Source of the DNA: Bradyrhizobium sp. sGM-13
GTDB taxonomy: Bacteria > Pseudomonadota > Alphaproteobacteria > Rhizobiales > Xanthobacteraceae
Length of the DNA: 64,000 bases
Assembly (NCBI RefSeq): GCF_018398875.1
Contig: NZ_JAGWDK010000012.1
Span: 124,001 to 188,000, forward strand
Reading direction: 5' to 3'
Shown piece by piece: positions 34,413 through 42,750 of the stretch (position 1 is the stretch's first letter; each line of letters opens with the position of its first letter). Position numbers and translations under genes: made by a program. The notes under the pieces are model-generated. The model did not search any database and was not told where the DNA came from. It saw only the letters and a program-made list of their open reading frames with translations.

Positions 34413-34432
34413 ATTGTAAGTACACTGTCAAT
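34413..34432. promoter_or_regulatory. Candidate MarR-type operator, site B
   Basis: ATTGTAAGTACACTGTCAAT is an imperfect 20-bp palindrome (ATTG..AGT..ACT..CAAT) in the 106-bp gap between the divergent isomerase and gentisate dioxygenase genes, 31 bp before the latter. It shares 16 of 20 bases with site A at 30216. Confidence 0.6.
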
Positions 34433-34463
34433 CTACACGATAAAGAATGACGGGAGGCTTGCC

Positions 34464-35504
34464 ATGGAAGCCGTGCAGAAGACGCCGGAACGCGAGGCGT
34501 TCTACAAGAAGATCGACGGCGACAATCTCTCCGCGCTGTGGAATGTGCTGGGCGACCTCGTCACGCCGGAGCCGCGCAGCGCCTGCCGGCCGCATCTCTG
34601 GAAATTCGATTCGATCCGCGACTACATGACCGAAGCAGGCCGACTGATCACCGCCAAGGAAGCCGAGCGGCGGGTTCTGGTGCTGGAGAATCCGGGCCTG
34701 CGCGGCCAGTCGAAGGTCACGACCTCGCTGTTTGCCGGCGTGCAGATGGTGGTCCCGGGCGATGTCGCGCCCGCTCATCGGCATAGCCAGTCGGCTTTGC
34801 GCTTCGTGCTCGAAGGCAAGGGCGCCCATACCACCGTCGACGGCGAGCGCACAGCGATGGCGCCCGGCGATTTCATCATCACGCCATCGATGACCTGGCA
34901 CGATCATTCCAACGAGACCTCGGACCCGATGTTCTGGCTCGACGGTCTCGATATCCCGATGGTGCAATTCTTCGATGCTTCGTTTGCCGAAGGGTCAAAT
35001 GAGGACCAGCAGAAGATCTCCAAACCCGCCGGCGACAGCTTTGCGCGCTACGGCCACAATTTGCTGCCGGTCGACGAGAAGCGAAAATCCAAGACCTCGC
35101 CGATCTTCAACTATCCCTACAGCTACACCCGCGAGGCGTTGGAGCGAGCCAAGGTACGCGACGAATGGGACGCCTGTCACGGGTTGAAACTGAAATTCTC
35201 CAATCCCGAGACAGGCGATTTCGCCATGCCGACCATCGGCACCTTCATTCAGTTATTGCCGAAGGGTTTCAAGACCGCGCGCTACCGCTCGACCGATGCC
35301 ACCGTGTTCGCCGCGATCGAAGGCAAGGGCCGCACCCGGATCGGCGACCAGACGTTCGAATGGGGCGCGCGCGATTTGTTCGTGGTGCCGAGCTGGCACT
35401 GGGTCACGCATGAGGCGGACGTTGATTCGGTGCTGTTCAGTTTTTCGGATCGCCCGGTGCAGCAGAAGATCGACCTGTTTCGCGAAGACCGCGGCAATGC
35501 GTGA
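34464..35504 (+). CDS. Gentisate 1,2-dioxygenase
   Basis: Bicupin of 346 aa. The first cupin shows the iron-binding HRH in DVAPAHRHSQSALRFVLEGKG and the later APGDFIITPSMTWHDH; the second runs through the AIEGKGRTRIGDQ and WGARDLFVVPSWHWVTH segments. It opens the gentisate ring with O2 to give maleylpyruvate. The ATG at 34464 has GGGAGG upstream. Adjacent maleylpyruvate isomerase and the CoA-linked hydroxylase confirm the pathway. Confidence 0.93.
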   Translation: MEAVQKTPEREAFYKKIDGDNLSALWNVLGDLVTPEPRSACRPHLWKFDSIRDYMTEAGRLITAKEAERRVLVLENPGLRGQSKVTTSLFAGVQMVVPGDVAPAHRHSQSALRFVLEGKGAHTTVDGERTAMAPGDFIITPSMTWHDHSNETSDPMFWLDGLDIPMVQFFDASFAEGSNEDQQKISKPAGDSFARYGHNLLPVDEKRKSKTSPIFNYPYSYTREALERAKVRDEWDACHGLKLKFSNPETGDFAMPTIGTFIQLLPKGFKTARYRSTDATVFAAIEGKGRTRIGDQTFEWGARDLFVVPSWHWVTHEADVDSVLFSFSDRPVQQKIDLFREDRGNA

Positions 35505-35528
35505 GGTTGTTGTCGTGAATGGTCTATC

Positions 35529-35646
35529 GTCGTCCCTGCGAACGCAGGGACCCATAGCCACCGGCCTTCGTTTTGCGGAAGGGCGTCGGCCACTTTGCCT
35601 TATCGACAAATCACGCGGTATGGGTCCCTGCGTTCGCAGGGACGAC
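35529..35646. repeat. ~120-bp palindromic repeat, copy 3
   Basis: Full copy with both GTCGTCCCTGCGAACGCAGG ends between the convergent gentisate dioxygenase and ABC permease genes. Its interior is close to that of copy 1 (ends near TCACGCGGTATGGG). It stops 5 bp before the permease stop codon. Confidence 0.88.
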
Positions 35647-35650
35647 AGCT

Positions 35651-36478
35651 CTACCGCCAATGCAGCAACCTCATCTCCAGCACGTTGATCGCCTTGCCCA
35701 CCGCAAGCCCGAACAGCGACAGGATCACGACGCCGGCGAGGAGCTGATCGGTCTGCATCAGATTGCCGGCCTGCAGCACGAAGGCGCCAATGCCGAACTG
35801 TGCGCCGATCATTTCCGCGCTCACTACCAAGAGCAGCGCCACCGACGCCGTAATGCGGAATCCCGCTAGGATCGAGGGCAGCGCGCCGGGCCAGATCACT
35901 CTGATGACGATGGCATGAAACGGCACGTTAAAACTCTGCGCCATTCGGATCAGGTTGCGCGGTACCGCGTCGACGCCGCTATAGACCGAAATCGCGGTGG
36001 AGAAGAACACCCCTAACGCAATGGTCGCGATCTTCGGCTCTTCACCGATCCCGAGCCAGAGGATCAGGAGCGGCAGCAGCGCGATCTTCGGAATCGGAAA
36101 CAGCGCGGAGATGAAGGTGATGCCAACGCCGCGCGCCAGCGTCGAGAGGCCGATTGCAAAACCGACGATCACGCCGGCCACCGTGCCGATCAGCCAGCCT
36201 GAGCCAATGCGAACGACCGAAGCGGAAACGTGCTGCCAGAGTGCACCACTGACGGCGAGCTTGTAGATCGCGACTGCAATCGCTGATGGCGCCGGCAGGA
36301 ACAGCGGATTGACCCAGCCGGCGCTGCCGGCGAGCTGCCAGAACGCGATCACCAGCGCCAGCGCGATCCACCCGGAAGCGCGGCCACCGCCCGGCATAAA
36401 GCCCGCGCCGCGGAAGGCGACCGGCCGCGGAACGCTCCCATCCTGCCGGGTATCCTGCGAGGGCGCGCGCTCAAGCAT
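35651..36478 (-). CDS. ABC transporter permease (SsuC/TauC type)
   Basis: Permease of 275 aa with about six helices and an EAA-like loop (RMAQSFNVPFHAIVIRVIWPGA). The ATG at 36478 overlaps the ATPase stop by 8 bp; a further start at 36499 is possible. It forms an importer with the ATPase (36471) and receptor (37419). Substrate could be an aromatic acid, sulfonate or similar given the position next to the gentisate genes. Confidence 0.92.
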   Translation of the reverse strand: MLERAPSQDTRQDGSVPRPVAFRGAGFMPGGGRASGWIALALVIAFWQLAGSAGWVNPLFLPAPSAIAVAIYKLAVSGALWQHVSASVVRIGSGWLIGTVAGVIVGFAIGLSTLARGVGITFISALFPIPKIALLPLLILWLGIGEEPKIATIALGVFFSTAISVYSGVDAVPRNLIRMAQSFNVPFHAIVIRVIWPGALPSILAGFRITASVALLLVVSAEMIGAQFGIGAFVLQAGNLMQTDQLLAGVVILSLFGLAVGKAINVLEMRLLHWR

Positions 36479-37244
36479 GCTGAACCTCGCGCTCGGCATC
36501 GATTGCCTCCTCGCGGATCAGCGACCACAACTGGTTCTGCAATGTCAACAACTTGCCGCGGGCATCAATGCCGCCGCGTTCGGCACGCGTCATCGGAATG
36601 CTCACGACCTCGCGCACGCGGCCGGGCCGGCGCGACAGCACCACTACGCGGTCGGCAAGTCGCACCGCCTCTTCCAGATTATGCGTAATATAGACCGCGC
36701 CCATCGTGCCGTCGGCCAGCAGGCGGACAAAGTCCTCCATCAGCAATTCTCGGGTCTGAGAATCCAACGCCGACAGTGGCTCGTCCATCAACAGGATCGC
36801 TGGCCGCACCGCAAGCGCCCGCGCGATGCCGACGCGCTGGCGCATACCGCCGGACAATTGCTTCGGGTAGGCGCCGCGAAAATCAGACAGGCCGGTGCGG
36901 CGCAGTGCATCATCGACGACGGCCTGGCGCGCGGCGGCATCGAGCGCGGTATGAACCAGCGGAAACTCGACATTTGCTTCCACCGTGCACCAAGGCAGCA
37001 GCGCAAAATCCTGGAACACGAAGGTCAGCGGATTGAGACTGTTGTCCGGTGGCGCTCCGCGCAGCTCTGCCCGCCCCTCGCTCGGCCGCAACAGGCCGCC
37101 CAGAATCGACAGCAACGTGCTCTTGCCGCAGCCGGACGGCCCGACGATCGCGACCACCTCGCCGGAGGCGACGGTGAAGGAGACGTCATCGAGCACGTCG
37201 AGGCCGCCGAAGCGGTGACTGATATGGTCGGCGATCAGGTCCAT
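36471..37244 (-). CDS. ABC transporter ATP-binding protein (SsuB/TauB type)
   Basis: ATPase of 257 aa: Walker A GPSGCGKST, Q-loop VFQDFALLPW, signature LSGGMRQRVGIARALA, Walker B ILLMDEPLSALD and H-loop ITHNLEEA. The ATG at 37244 begins MDLIADHISHRF, a typical opening; the frame runs on into repeat sequence (37281-37408), which gives a false extension. Partner of the permease at 35651. Confidence 0.93.
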   Translation of the reverse strand: MDLIADHISHRFGGLDVLDDVSFTVASGEVVAIVGPSGCGKSTLLSILGGLLRPSEGRAELRGAPPDNSLNPLTFVFQDFALLPWCTVEANVEFPLVHTALDAAARQAVVDDALRRTGLSDFRGAYPKQLSGGMRQRVGIARALAVRPAILLMDEPLSALDSQTRELLMEDFVRLLADGTMGAVYITHNLEEAVRLADRVVVLSRRPGRVREVVSIPMTRAERGGIDARGKLLTLQNQLWSLIREEAIDAEREVQHA

Positions 37245-37280
37245 GTGGTTCCTGTATTCAACCTCTTGCTCCGCTGCGCA

Positions 37281-37408
37281 CCCTCTCCCGCTTGCGGGGG
37301 AGGGCTGGGGTGGGGGTGTCGCCGCGAGTGACACTGGTCGTGTGGAGAAAGCCCCCACCCGCCGCGCTCTGACGAGCGCGTCGACCTCCCCCGCTAGCGG
37401 GAGAGGTA
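37281..37408. repeat. Palindromic repeat between importer genes
   Basis: Begins CCCTCTCCCGCTTGCGGGGG and ends with an inverse-like CCTCCCCCGCTAGCGGGAGAGG. It reads as PASGRG-type peptide in open frames, a familiar repeat of Rhizobiales genomes. It lies between the receptor and ATPase genes of one operon. Confidence 0.75.
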
Positions 37409-37418
37409 AGAACTCCCA

Positions 37419-38423
37419 TCAATCCGCCTTCACATATTCTTTCGCGATGATCGCATCCGCCGCGAATCCCTTGTCGACAAAGCCCTGCTCCTGCAGCCAC
37501 GCGATCTGATTATCGACGTTTTTGATGTCGAGCTTGCCGTCGGGATCGATATAGGCGCAATTGCCGACCACCTGCTCGACCGGCAGATTGCTGTACTTGG
37601 CGATGATCTCGAGTAGCGGTTTTGTCTTGTCGTTGATCGCGGCCTTGCCGTCCTTCACGGAGGCCAGGATCACGTCGTGATATTCGCGATCGGCGCGCAC
37701 CAGCGCGCCCAGCAGCTTTGTCACCAGCGCCTTGTTGGCAAGCGTCTTCGGTGAAGCAAACACCGCGCCTAACTGCCACGGCGTCTCGTCGCCGACCCAG
37801 CCTAGAAACTTGGCGCCACCGGAATCCACCAGCGCCCGTGCGGTCGAGATCGGCAGCAAGGCCGCATCGACAGTTTCGCCCTTCAGCGCCGCGGCGGCAT
37901 TGGATAGCGACTGCAGCGGCATCACCTTCACGTCCGCGAGCTTGAAGCCGTATTTGTCGGCGAGCAGCCCCAGCGAATAGTGAAAGCTGGAGCCGACTTG
38001 AGTGACCGCGATGCGCTTGCCGGCCAGATCCTTCGGCGTCTTCAGCCCCGCGGCATAGGCGTTATTGCCAGCGAAATAGCCGATCAGCGGATAGCCGGCC
38101 TTCTCGCGGCTCATGCCGCCGATCACCTTCAGCGTGCCCTTGCCGGCGAGATTATAGAGCCCGGCGGTAAATGCCGTAATGCCGAAGTCGACGTCGCCGG
38201 AGGTGGTCGCCACCGCGATCGGCTGCGCCGCATCAAAGAATTTCAGCTCGATGTCGAGCCCGGCCTCGCGGAAATAGCCCTTGTCCTGCGCGATGAACAC
38301 CGGCGCCGAGGATGACAGCCGCAGCACGCCAATTTTTGCTTTCAGCGCATCATCGGCCCGTGCCACCCCGCCCGCCGCCATTACCAACAGGCCCGCCAGC
38401 GCGAGCCGCGCAAACTTCTTCAT
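37419..38423 (-). CDS. ABC transporter substrate-binding protein (SsuA/NMT1-like)
   Basis: Receptor of 334 aa with a signal peptide (1-23, VARAD cut region) and an aliphatic sulfonate/nitrate-type fold: KIGVLRLSSSAPVFIAQDKGYF, LKFFDAAQPIAVA, and the middle KRIAVTQVGSSFHYSLG. The start at 38423 is supported by AGGAAACC. The ATPase gene follows after 174 bp that hold the repeat at 37281-37408. Confidence 0.9.
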   Translation of the reverse strand: MKKFARLALAGLLVMAAGGVARADDALKAKIGVLRLSSSAPVFIAQDKGYFREAGLDIELKFFDAAQPIAVATTSGDVDFGITAFTAGLYNLAGKGTLKVIGGMSREKAGYPLIGYFAGNNAYAAGLKTPKDLAGKRIAVTQVGSSFHYSLGLLADKYGFKLADVKVMPLQSLSNAAAALKGETVDAALLPISTARALVDSGGAKFLGWVGDETPWQLGAVFASPKTLANKALVTKLLGALVRADREYHDVILASVKDGKAAINDKTKPLLEIIAKYSNLPVEQVVGNCAYIDPDGKLDIKNVDNQIAWLQEQGFVDKGFAADAIIAKEYVKAD

Positions 38424-38466
38424 CCGGTTTCCTCCGCCTCTTATTTTTCGCACGCTATCCACTCGG

Positions 38467-38585
38467 GTCGTCCCTGCGAACGCAGGGACCCATACGCCGC
38501 GGCCTTACTTTGGGACAAGGGCAGACGGCTTTTGCTATTATCAAGTCCTGTGGTTATGGGTCCCTGCGTTCGCAGGGACGACGTA
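38467..38585. repeat. ~120-bp palindromic repeat, copy 4
   Basis: Standard ends, interior in the reverse sense to copies 1 and 3 (CGCCGCGG near the left end, GTGGTTATGGG near the right). It lies between the FAD oxidoreductase stop (23 bp away) and the receptor gene start. Confidence 0.88.
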
Positions 38586-38607
38586 GCATATTTCGGAACT
38601 CACCGAT

Positions 38608-40008
38608 CTATAACCCCTCGGGCACGCTCTGGTCCCGCCCGATGAACGCGCCCTGTTGTTTCAACGCTTGTTGCAACTTTTCAACGGCAATGTCGCGTGG
38701 AATTGTATTTCCGGACAGCGCCAATGCTGCGGCGAGACCGGCCGCCTCCCCCATCACAAAGCAGGCGCCGGAGACCCGCGCCGCAGATTGGCCCTCATGA
38801 GTCATCGAGGCGCAGCGCCCGGCCACCAGCAGATTGTCTATGCCCTCAGGCACCAGCATACGATATGGCAATTCGTTGAAGCCGCGCGATTCCGGGATCG
38901 GCGGAAACTTGAAGACGACGTCGCCGGCGACATGTTGCTCCATCGGCCAGCCGTTGACGCCGATGGAATCCTCGAACGAGGCGCAGCCGAGCACATCCTC
39001 GCCCGACAGCATATAGCCGCCGATCACGCGCCGCGTCTCGCGGATGCCGAGCTGCGGCGGCAGGTCGACGATGTAGGATTTTTCGAAACCGGGCACCGTG
39101 CGCAGGAATTCGAACGCCTGCACGGCCTGACGGCGGCCTTCGATCTCGCCGCGTGTCATCTGATCAGGATCGATGCCGCTGACTGCGCTGCCATCCTCGC
39201 GCGCAAGCTGGGTGAAATTGACCCGCCATTCGATCGCCGAACGCTGCGGCCGCACGATCGCGGACTTGCGCGGAAAACGATGCGTGCCCGCGGCTTCGGC
39301 CTTTTCCATCAGCGCCGGGATCGTCCGCCACGCCTCGCCCGCCCTTTCGGGATCGATGCCGTTGAGGCGCAGCATCATCGATGGGTAAAGCATGCTGCCG
39401 GCATTGTCGCCGACTTCAAAGGGTGCGCCCGCCCAGGCCGCGAGATCGCCGTCGCCTGAGCAATCGATGAATATGCCCGCGCACACCGCCTGACGCCCCG
39501 CCTTGGTTTCCACCATCAGCGCGTGGATGCGCCTCTCATCATCCATCACCACACCGGCGCCAAGGGCGTGAAAGAGGATATCGACCTTGTGCGCGGCCAA
39601 TAGATCGTCGGCCGCGATTTTGTAGGCCGCGGTGTCATAGGCCTGCGCGAGAATCTTGCCGAGGATAAGATGCGGCGCATTGAGCCCATCGAGCCGGTCG
39701 ATCCGCGCGAGCAGCTCGGACGCAATCCCCTGCACCACCCGGCGCATCTCGCCATGCACGTTGGCATGCAGTCCGCAAAAATTGGTCACGCCGGCGGCGG
39801 TGCCCATGCCCCCGAGAAAGCCGTAGCGCTCGATCAAAAGCGTGCGCCGGCCTGCGCGCGCGGCGGCGATGGCCGCGGCAATGCCGGCGGGCCCGCCACC
39901 GAGGACGGCAACTTCATATTCGCCATAGACTGGTACCCGGCGCGCGGGTTCTGTGATCGTTTCGGCCGACACTGGTCGCCTTCCGTCCCTGTTTCTTGTT
40001 GCCGGCAC
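38608..40008 (-). CDS. FAD-dependent oxidoreductase
   Basis: Flavoprotein of 466 aa. An N-terminal FAD-binding motif EVAVLGGGPAGIAAAIAAARAG is followed by LIERYGFLGGMGTAAGV, and the C-terminal part has LVAGRCASMTHEGQSAARV and FVMGEAAGLAAAL, the pattern of FAD_oxidored (PF12831) proteins. It may oxidise an amino or hydroxy acid; the family is broad. The start is ambiguous (a 30-residue tail before the Rossmann motif). Divergent from a LysR gene 71 bp away that probably controls it. Confidence 0.88.
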   Translation of the reverse strand: MPATRNRDGRRPVSAETITEPARRVPVYGEYEVAVLGGGPAGIAAAIAAARAGRRTLLIERYGFLGGMGTAAGVTNFCGLHANVHGEMRRVVQGIASELLARIDRLDGLNAPHLILGKILAQAYDTAAYKIAADDLLAAHKVDILFHALGAGVVMDDERRIHALMVETKAGRQAVCAGIFIDCSGDGDLAAWAGAPFEVGDNAGSMLYPSMMLRLNGIDPERAGEAWRTIPALMEKAEAAGTHRFPRKSAIVRPQRSAIEWRVNFTQLAREDGSAVSGIDPDQMTRGEIEGRRQAVQAFEFLRTVPGFEKSYIVDLPPQLGIRETRRVIGGYMLSGEDVLGCASFEDSIGVNGWPMEQHVAGDVVFKFPPIPESRGFNELPYRMLVPEGIDNLLVAGRCASMTHEGQSAARVSGACFVMGEAAGLAAALALSGNTIPRDIAVEKLQQALKQQGAFIGRDQSVPEGL

Positions 40009-40079
40009 TATGAATTGATGCGTAACGGACTACAATCCGCCAAATAGCGCGATCAGCTTTCTCGAATCGTGAAAAGTGG

Positions 40080-40964
40080 ATGGATACGCTCACTAATCTT
40101 CAGGCCTTTTTGGCCTCCGCGGAGGCCGGCGGCTTTTCGGCCGCCGCCCGCAAGCTCAACGTTTCGACCTCGGTCGTGTCGAAGCGAGTTACGCAGCTCG
40201 AGGACCAGATCGGCATCGCGCTGTTCCGCCGCTCGACCCGCCAGTTGCGATTGACGGAAGCGGGGCAGCGCTATCTGCATCGCGCGCGCGGCGTAGTGGC
40301 TGACGCCAGCGACCTTCTCGCGCGCATGGGCGAGAATGACCGCGACCTCGTCGATCACCTTCGCATCAAGGCCCCCACCTCGCTCACCATCGCCCGGCTT
40401 GCCGATGCATTCAGCGCCTTCCAGACGCAAAATCCGCGGCTGAAGCTTGAAATCGTGCTGATCGACCGGCCGGTCGATCCGGTGACGGAAGGATTTGATA
40501 TCGCCATCGGCGCGTTCCCGCATTCATTCGGCGGCGTCATTGACGAGCCGCTCTGCTCGCTCCAGCGGCTGCTATGCGCCTCGCCCGCCTATCTCGCAGC
40601 CCATGGCGTGCCCCAGCACCCGCGCGAACTGGTCGATCATCATTGCTTGAGCTTTCTCCCCACCGGATCAGAATGGACGTTTGACGGGCCGCGTGGCCGA
40701 ACCAGCATCCAGGTGCGCCCGCTGTTGAGCTCAAACGAAGGCCATGTGCTGGTGAAAAGCGCGATCGCCGGCAACGGCATTGCTTTGACCTCGCACTATC
40801 TCGTTGCCGACGCGCTGCGCAGCGGCACATTGCAGGCGGTGCTGCCGGATTTTGTGATTCCTGAACTGTGGGTCAAGGCAGCCATTCCCGAGCGGCGAGT
40901 GAATGCCGCAGCCGTGCAGGCGCTGCTGCAGCATTTGAGACGCGCGCTCTCGCCGGCGCTGTAA
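40080..40964 (+). CDS. LysR family transcriptional regulator
   Basis: Regulator of 294 aa, N-terminal winged helix with FLASAEAGGFSAAARKLNVSTSVVSKRVTQLED, then a ligand-binding domain (RLLCASPAYLAAHG near position 165). Of the CrgA-like clade that controls divergent neighbours. Gap of 71 bp to the FAD oxidoreductase start suggests control of that gene and perhaps the importer behind it. Confidence 0.92.
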   Translation: MDTLTNLQAFLASAEAGGFSAAARKLNVSTSVVSKRVTQLEDQIGIALFRRSTRQLRLTEAGQRYLHRARGVVADASDLLARMGENDRDLVDHLRIKAPTSLTIARLADAFSAFQTQNPRLKLEIVLIDRPVDPVTEGFDIAIGAFPHSFGGVIDEPLCSLQRLLCASPAYLAAHGVPQHPRELVDHHCLSFLPTGSEWTFDGPRGRTSIQVRPLLSSNEGHVLVKSAIAGNGIALTSHYLVADALRSGTLQAVLPDFVIPELWVKAAIPERRVNAAAVQALLQHLRRALSPAL

Positions 40965-40977
40965 ACGCGGAAGGCGC

Positions 40978-41784
40978 TTACGTTCCGACCTGTAGCGGCG
41001 AAGCCAGCTTGCGCAGCGCCGCGATTACCGAGAGCGCGGTGATGCGGCCGGTCTTCGGATTTTCCGAGGGGATGTTCTCGATCGACATCGTGAACGAGGC
41101 CGAGTCGGATTCGACCTTGATCTGATGGCAATTCCGCGTCACCGCCGGATCGGCCCAGATTTCGATCGTCGTGCGATCGGGCCCAATGCCGGCCAGCGAC
41201 AAGGCCGCCACGACATTGACATTGGCGGGGAAGGCGGCAGCCGCATCGCGCGCCGAGCCCTTGAAAACACGCAGCGCGGATGTCAGGCCCTCCATGGAGA
41301 TCCCGTTCTCGATGAGATAAGGCGCGCCAGCGAGACCTCGGGGCGGCTTGCGCGTAACCATCTGCACCGAATGGATGGTTCCTTCGGCGGCGGCCGAAAC
41401 CGCATCAAATCCGATCAAGGCGCCGGTCGGCACGATGATCTGCCCGCCATGCACCCGGGCCAGATCGACGAGATCGGGTCGCGGCAACAGCGCGCTGGCG
41501 CTCAGCACCATCACCTGCTTGCCGGCGGTTAGCATCGGCCGGCAGATCTGGTCGAGCATTTCAGCCGGCGCGCATTCGACGACGAGGTCGGCATATTCGG
41601 GCGAGTCATCGAGCGCGATCAGCGGACAGGAGACGCCTTCACGATCGAGCCATGCTTGCGCCTTCGCCTGATCCCTCGTCGCGATCGCCGCGAGCGAAAG
41701 GCCCGGCAACCCGTCCGCCAGCTTGCGCGCGACGGTTCGGCCGATCTCGCCCAGTCCGGCAACGGCGATGCGTTTGGAAGACAT
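40978..41784 (-). CDS. nadX: Aspartate dehydrogenase
   Basis: Protein of 268 aa with a Rossmann start RIAVAGLGEIGRTVARKL and the aspartate dehydrogenase texts VECAPAEML, LSASALLPRPDL, IIVPTGALIGFDAVSAA and ANVNVVAALSLAGIG. It oxidises aspartate to iminoaspartate with NAD(P), which can feed NAD synthesis, though here no nadA/nadC is near. Start codon abuts the stop of the preceding hydratase gene with no gap, so the two are coupled. Confidence 0.88.
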   Translation of the reverse strand: MSSKRIAVAGLGEIGRTVARKLADGLPGLSLAAIATRDQAKAQAWLDREGVSCPLIALDDSPEYADLVVECAPAEMLDQICRPMLTAGKQVMVLSASALLPRPDLVDLARVHGGQIIVPTGALIGFDAVSAAAEGTIHSVQMVTRKPPRGLAGAPYLIENGISMEGLTSALRVFKGSARDAAAAFPANVNVVAALSLAGIGPDRTTIEIWADPAVTRNCHQIKVESDSASFTMSIENIPSENPKTGRITALSVIAALRKLASPLQVGT

Positions 41785-42582
41785 TTACCCGGCCCCCCAT
41801 CGCGCCGCCCGCTTCTCTGCAAACGACGCGAGCCCCTCCGACGCCTCTTTGGTCTGCCGCCGCGCCGAGTGCATTTTCACCAGCCGCGCATAGGCCTCGT
41901 CGTCGACGCCCATGCCGCCGAACGAGCTTTCCATTGCCAGCCGCTTGGTTTCGGCCAACGCTTCGGGGCCGTTGGCGAGCAGTTGCTCGACCATCTTGGC
42001 GCCTGCCATTTCCAGCTCCGCCAGCGGCACCACCTCATGCACCAGCCCGATGCGGCGGGCCTCTTCCGCGCCGAACCGTTCACCGGTCAGCGCATAGCGG
42101 CGCACCTGGCGGACGCCGATGGCGTCGCAGAGTTGCGGAATGATGATTGCGGCGGTGAGGCCCCAGCGCACTTCGGTGATCGAGAACAGCGCATTGTCAG
42201 CGGCGATCACGACGTCGCAGGCCGAGATCACGCCGGTGCCGCCGCCGAAACAGCCGCCCTGCACCAGCGCGACCGTCGGGATCGGCAGCGTATTCAACCG
42301 CTGCACGGCCTCGAACGTCGCGCGCGACACGGCCTCGTTCTCATCAGCCGATTTCGGCCGCACGCCGTTGATCCATTTCAGATCGGCGCCGGCCTGAAAA
42401 TGCTTACCATTGCCCTTGAGCACGACGACGCGAAGATTTTGCTTCTTGCCGAGATCGTCCATCGCCGCGAGCACGCCGCCGATCAGTCCGCCGTCATACG
42501 CGTTGTTCACCTCGGGGCGATTGAGCGTGACGGTGGCGATACCGCGCGCGTCGAGATTCCACAAAACCGGATCGGCAGTCAT
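41785..42582 (-). CDS. Enoyl-CoA hydratase/isomerase family protein
   Basis: Crotonase-fold protein of 265 aa. Oxyanion motif residues are in KHFQAGADLKWI and GGCFGGGTGVISACDVVIAA; the second has the catalytic-type Glu in TEVRWGL. It resembles methylglutaconyl-CoA hydratase-type members. Zero-gap pairing with aspartate dehydrogenase is unusual. Confidence 0.9.
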   Translation of the reverse strand: MTADPVLWNLDARGIATVTLNRPEVNNAYDGGLIGGVLAAMDDLGKKQNLRVVVLKGNGKHFQAGADLKWINGVRPKSADENEAVSRATFEAVQRLNTLPIPTVALVQGGCFGGGTGVISACDVVIAADNALFSITEVRWGLTAAIIIPQLCDAIGVRQVRRYALTGERFGAEEARRIGLVHEVVPLAELEMAGAKMVEQLLANGPEALAETKRLAMESSFGGMGVDDEAYARLVKMHSARRQTKEASEGLASFAEKRAARWGAG

Positions 42583-42750
42583 TCGACGGTCCTCTCGTAT
42601 TCGTTGTTGGCGGCACTATGCCGAGACAACGGAAGGTGATCCATCCCTTTTCGCCATAGCAGTGATGCAAACCGCGTCACCGGTTGCATACGGTAGCGTG
42701 CTTGTGGAAACTGAAGCTTCGGACGATCCCTTCAGCAGGATTTCCCATCC

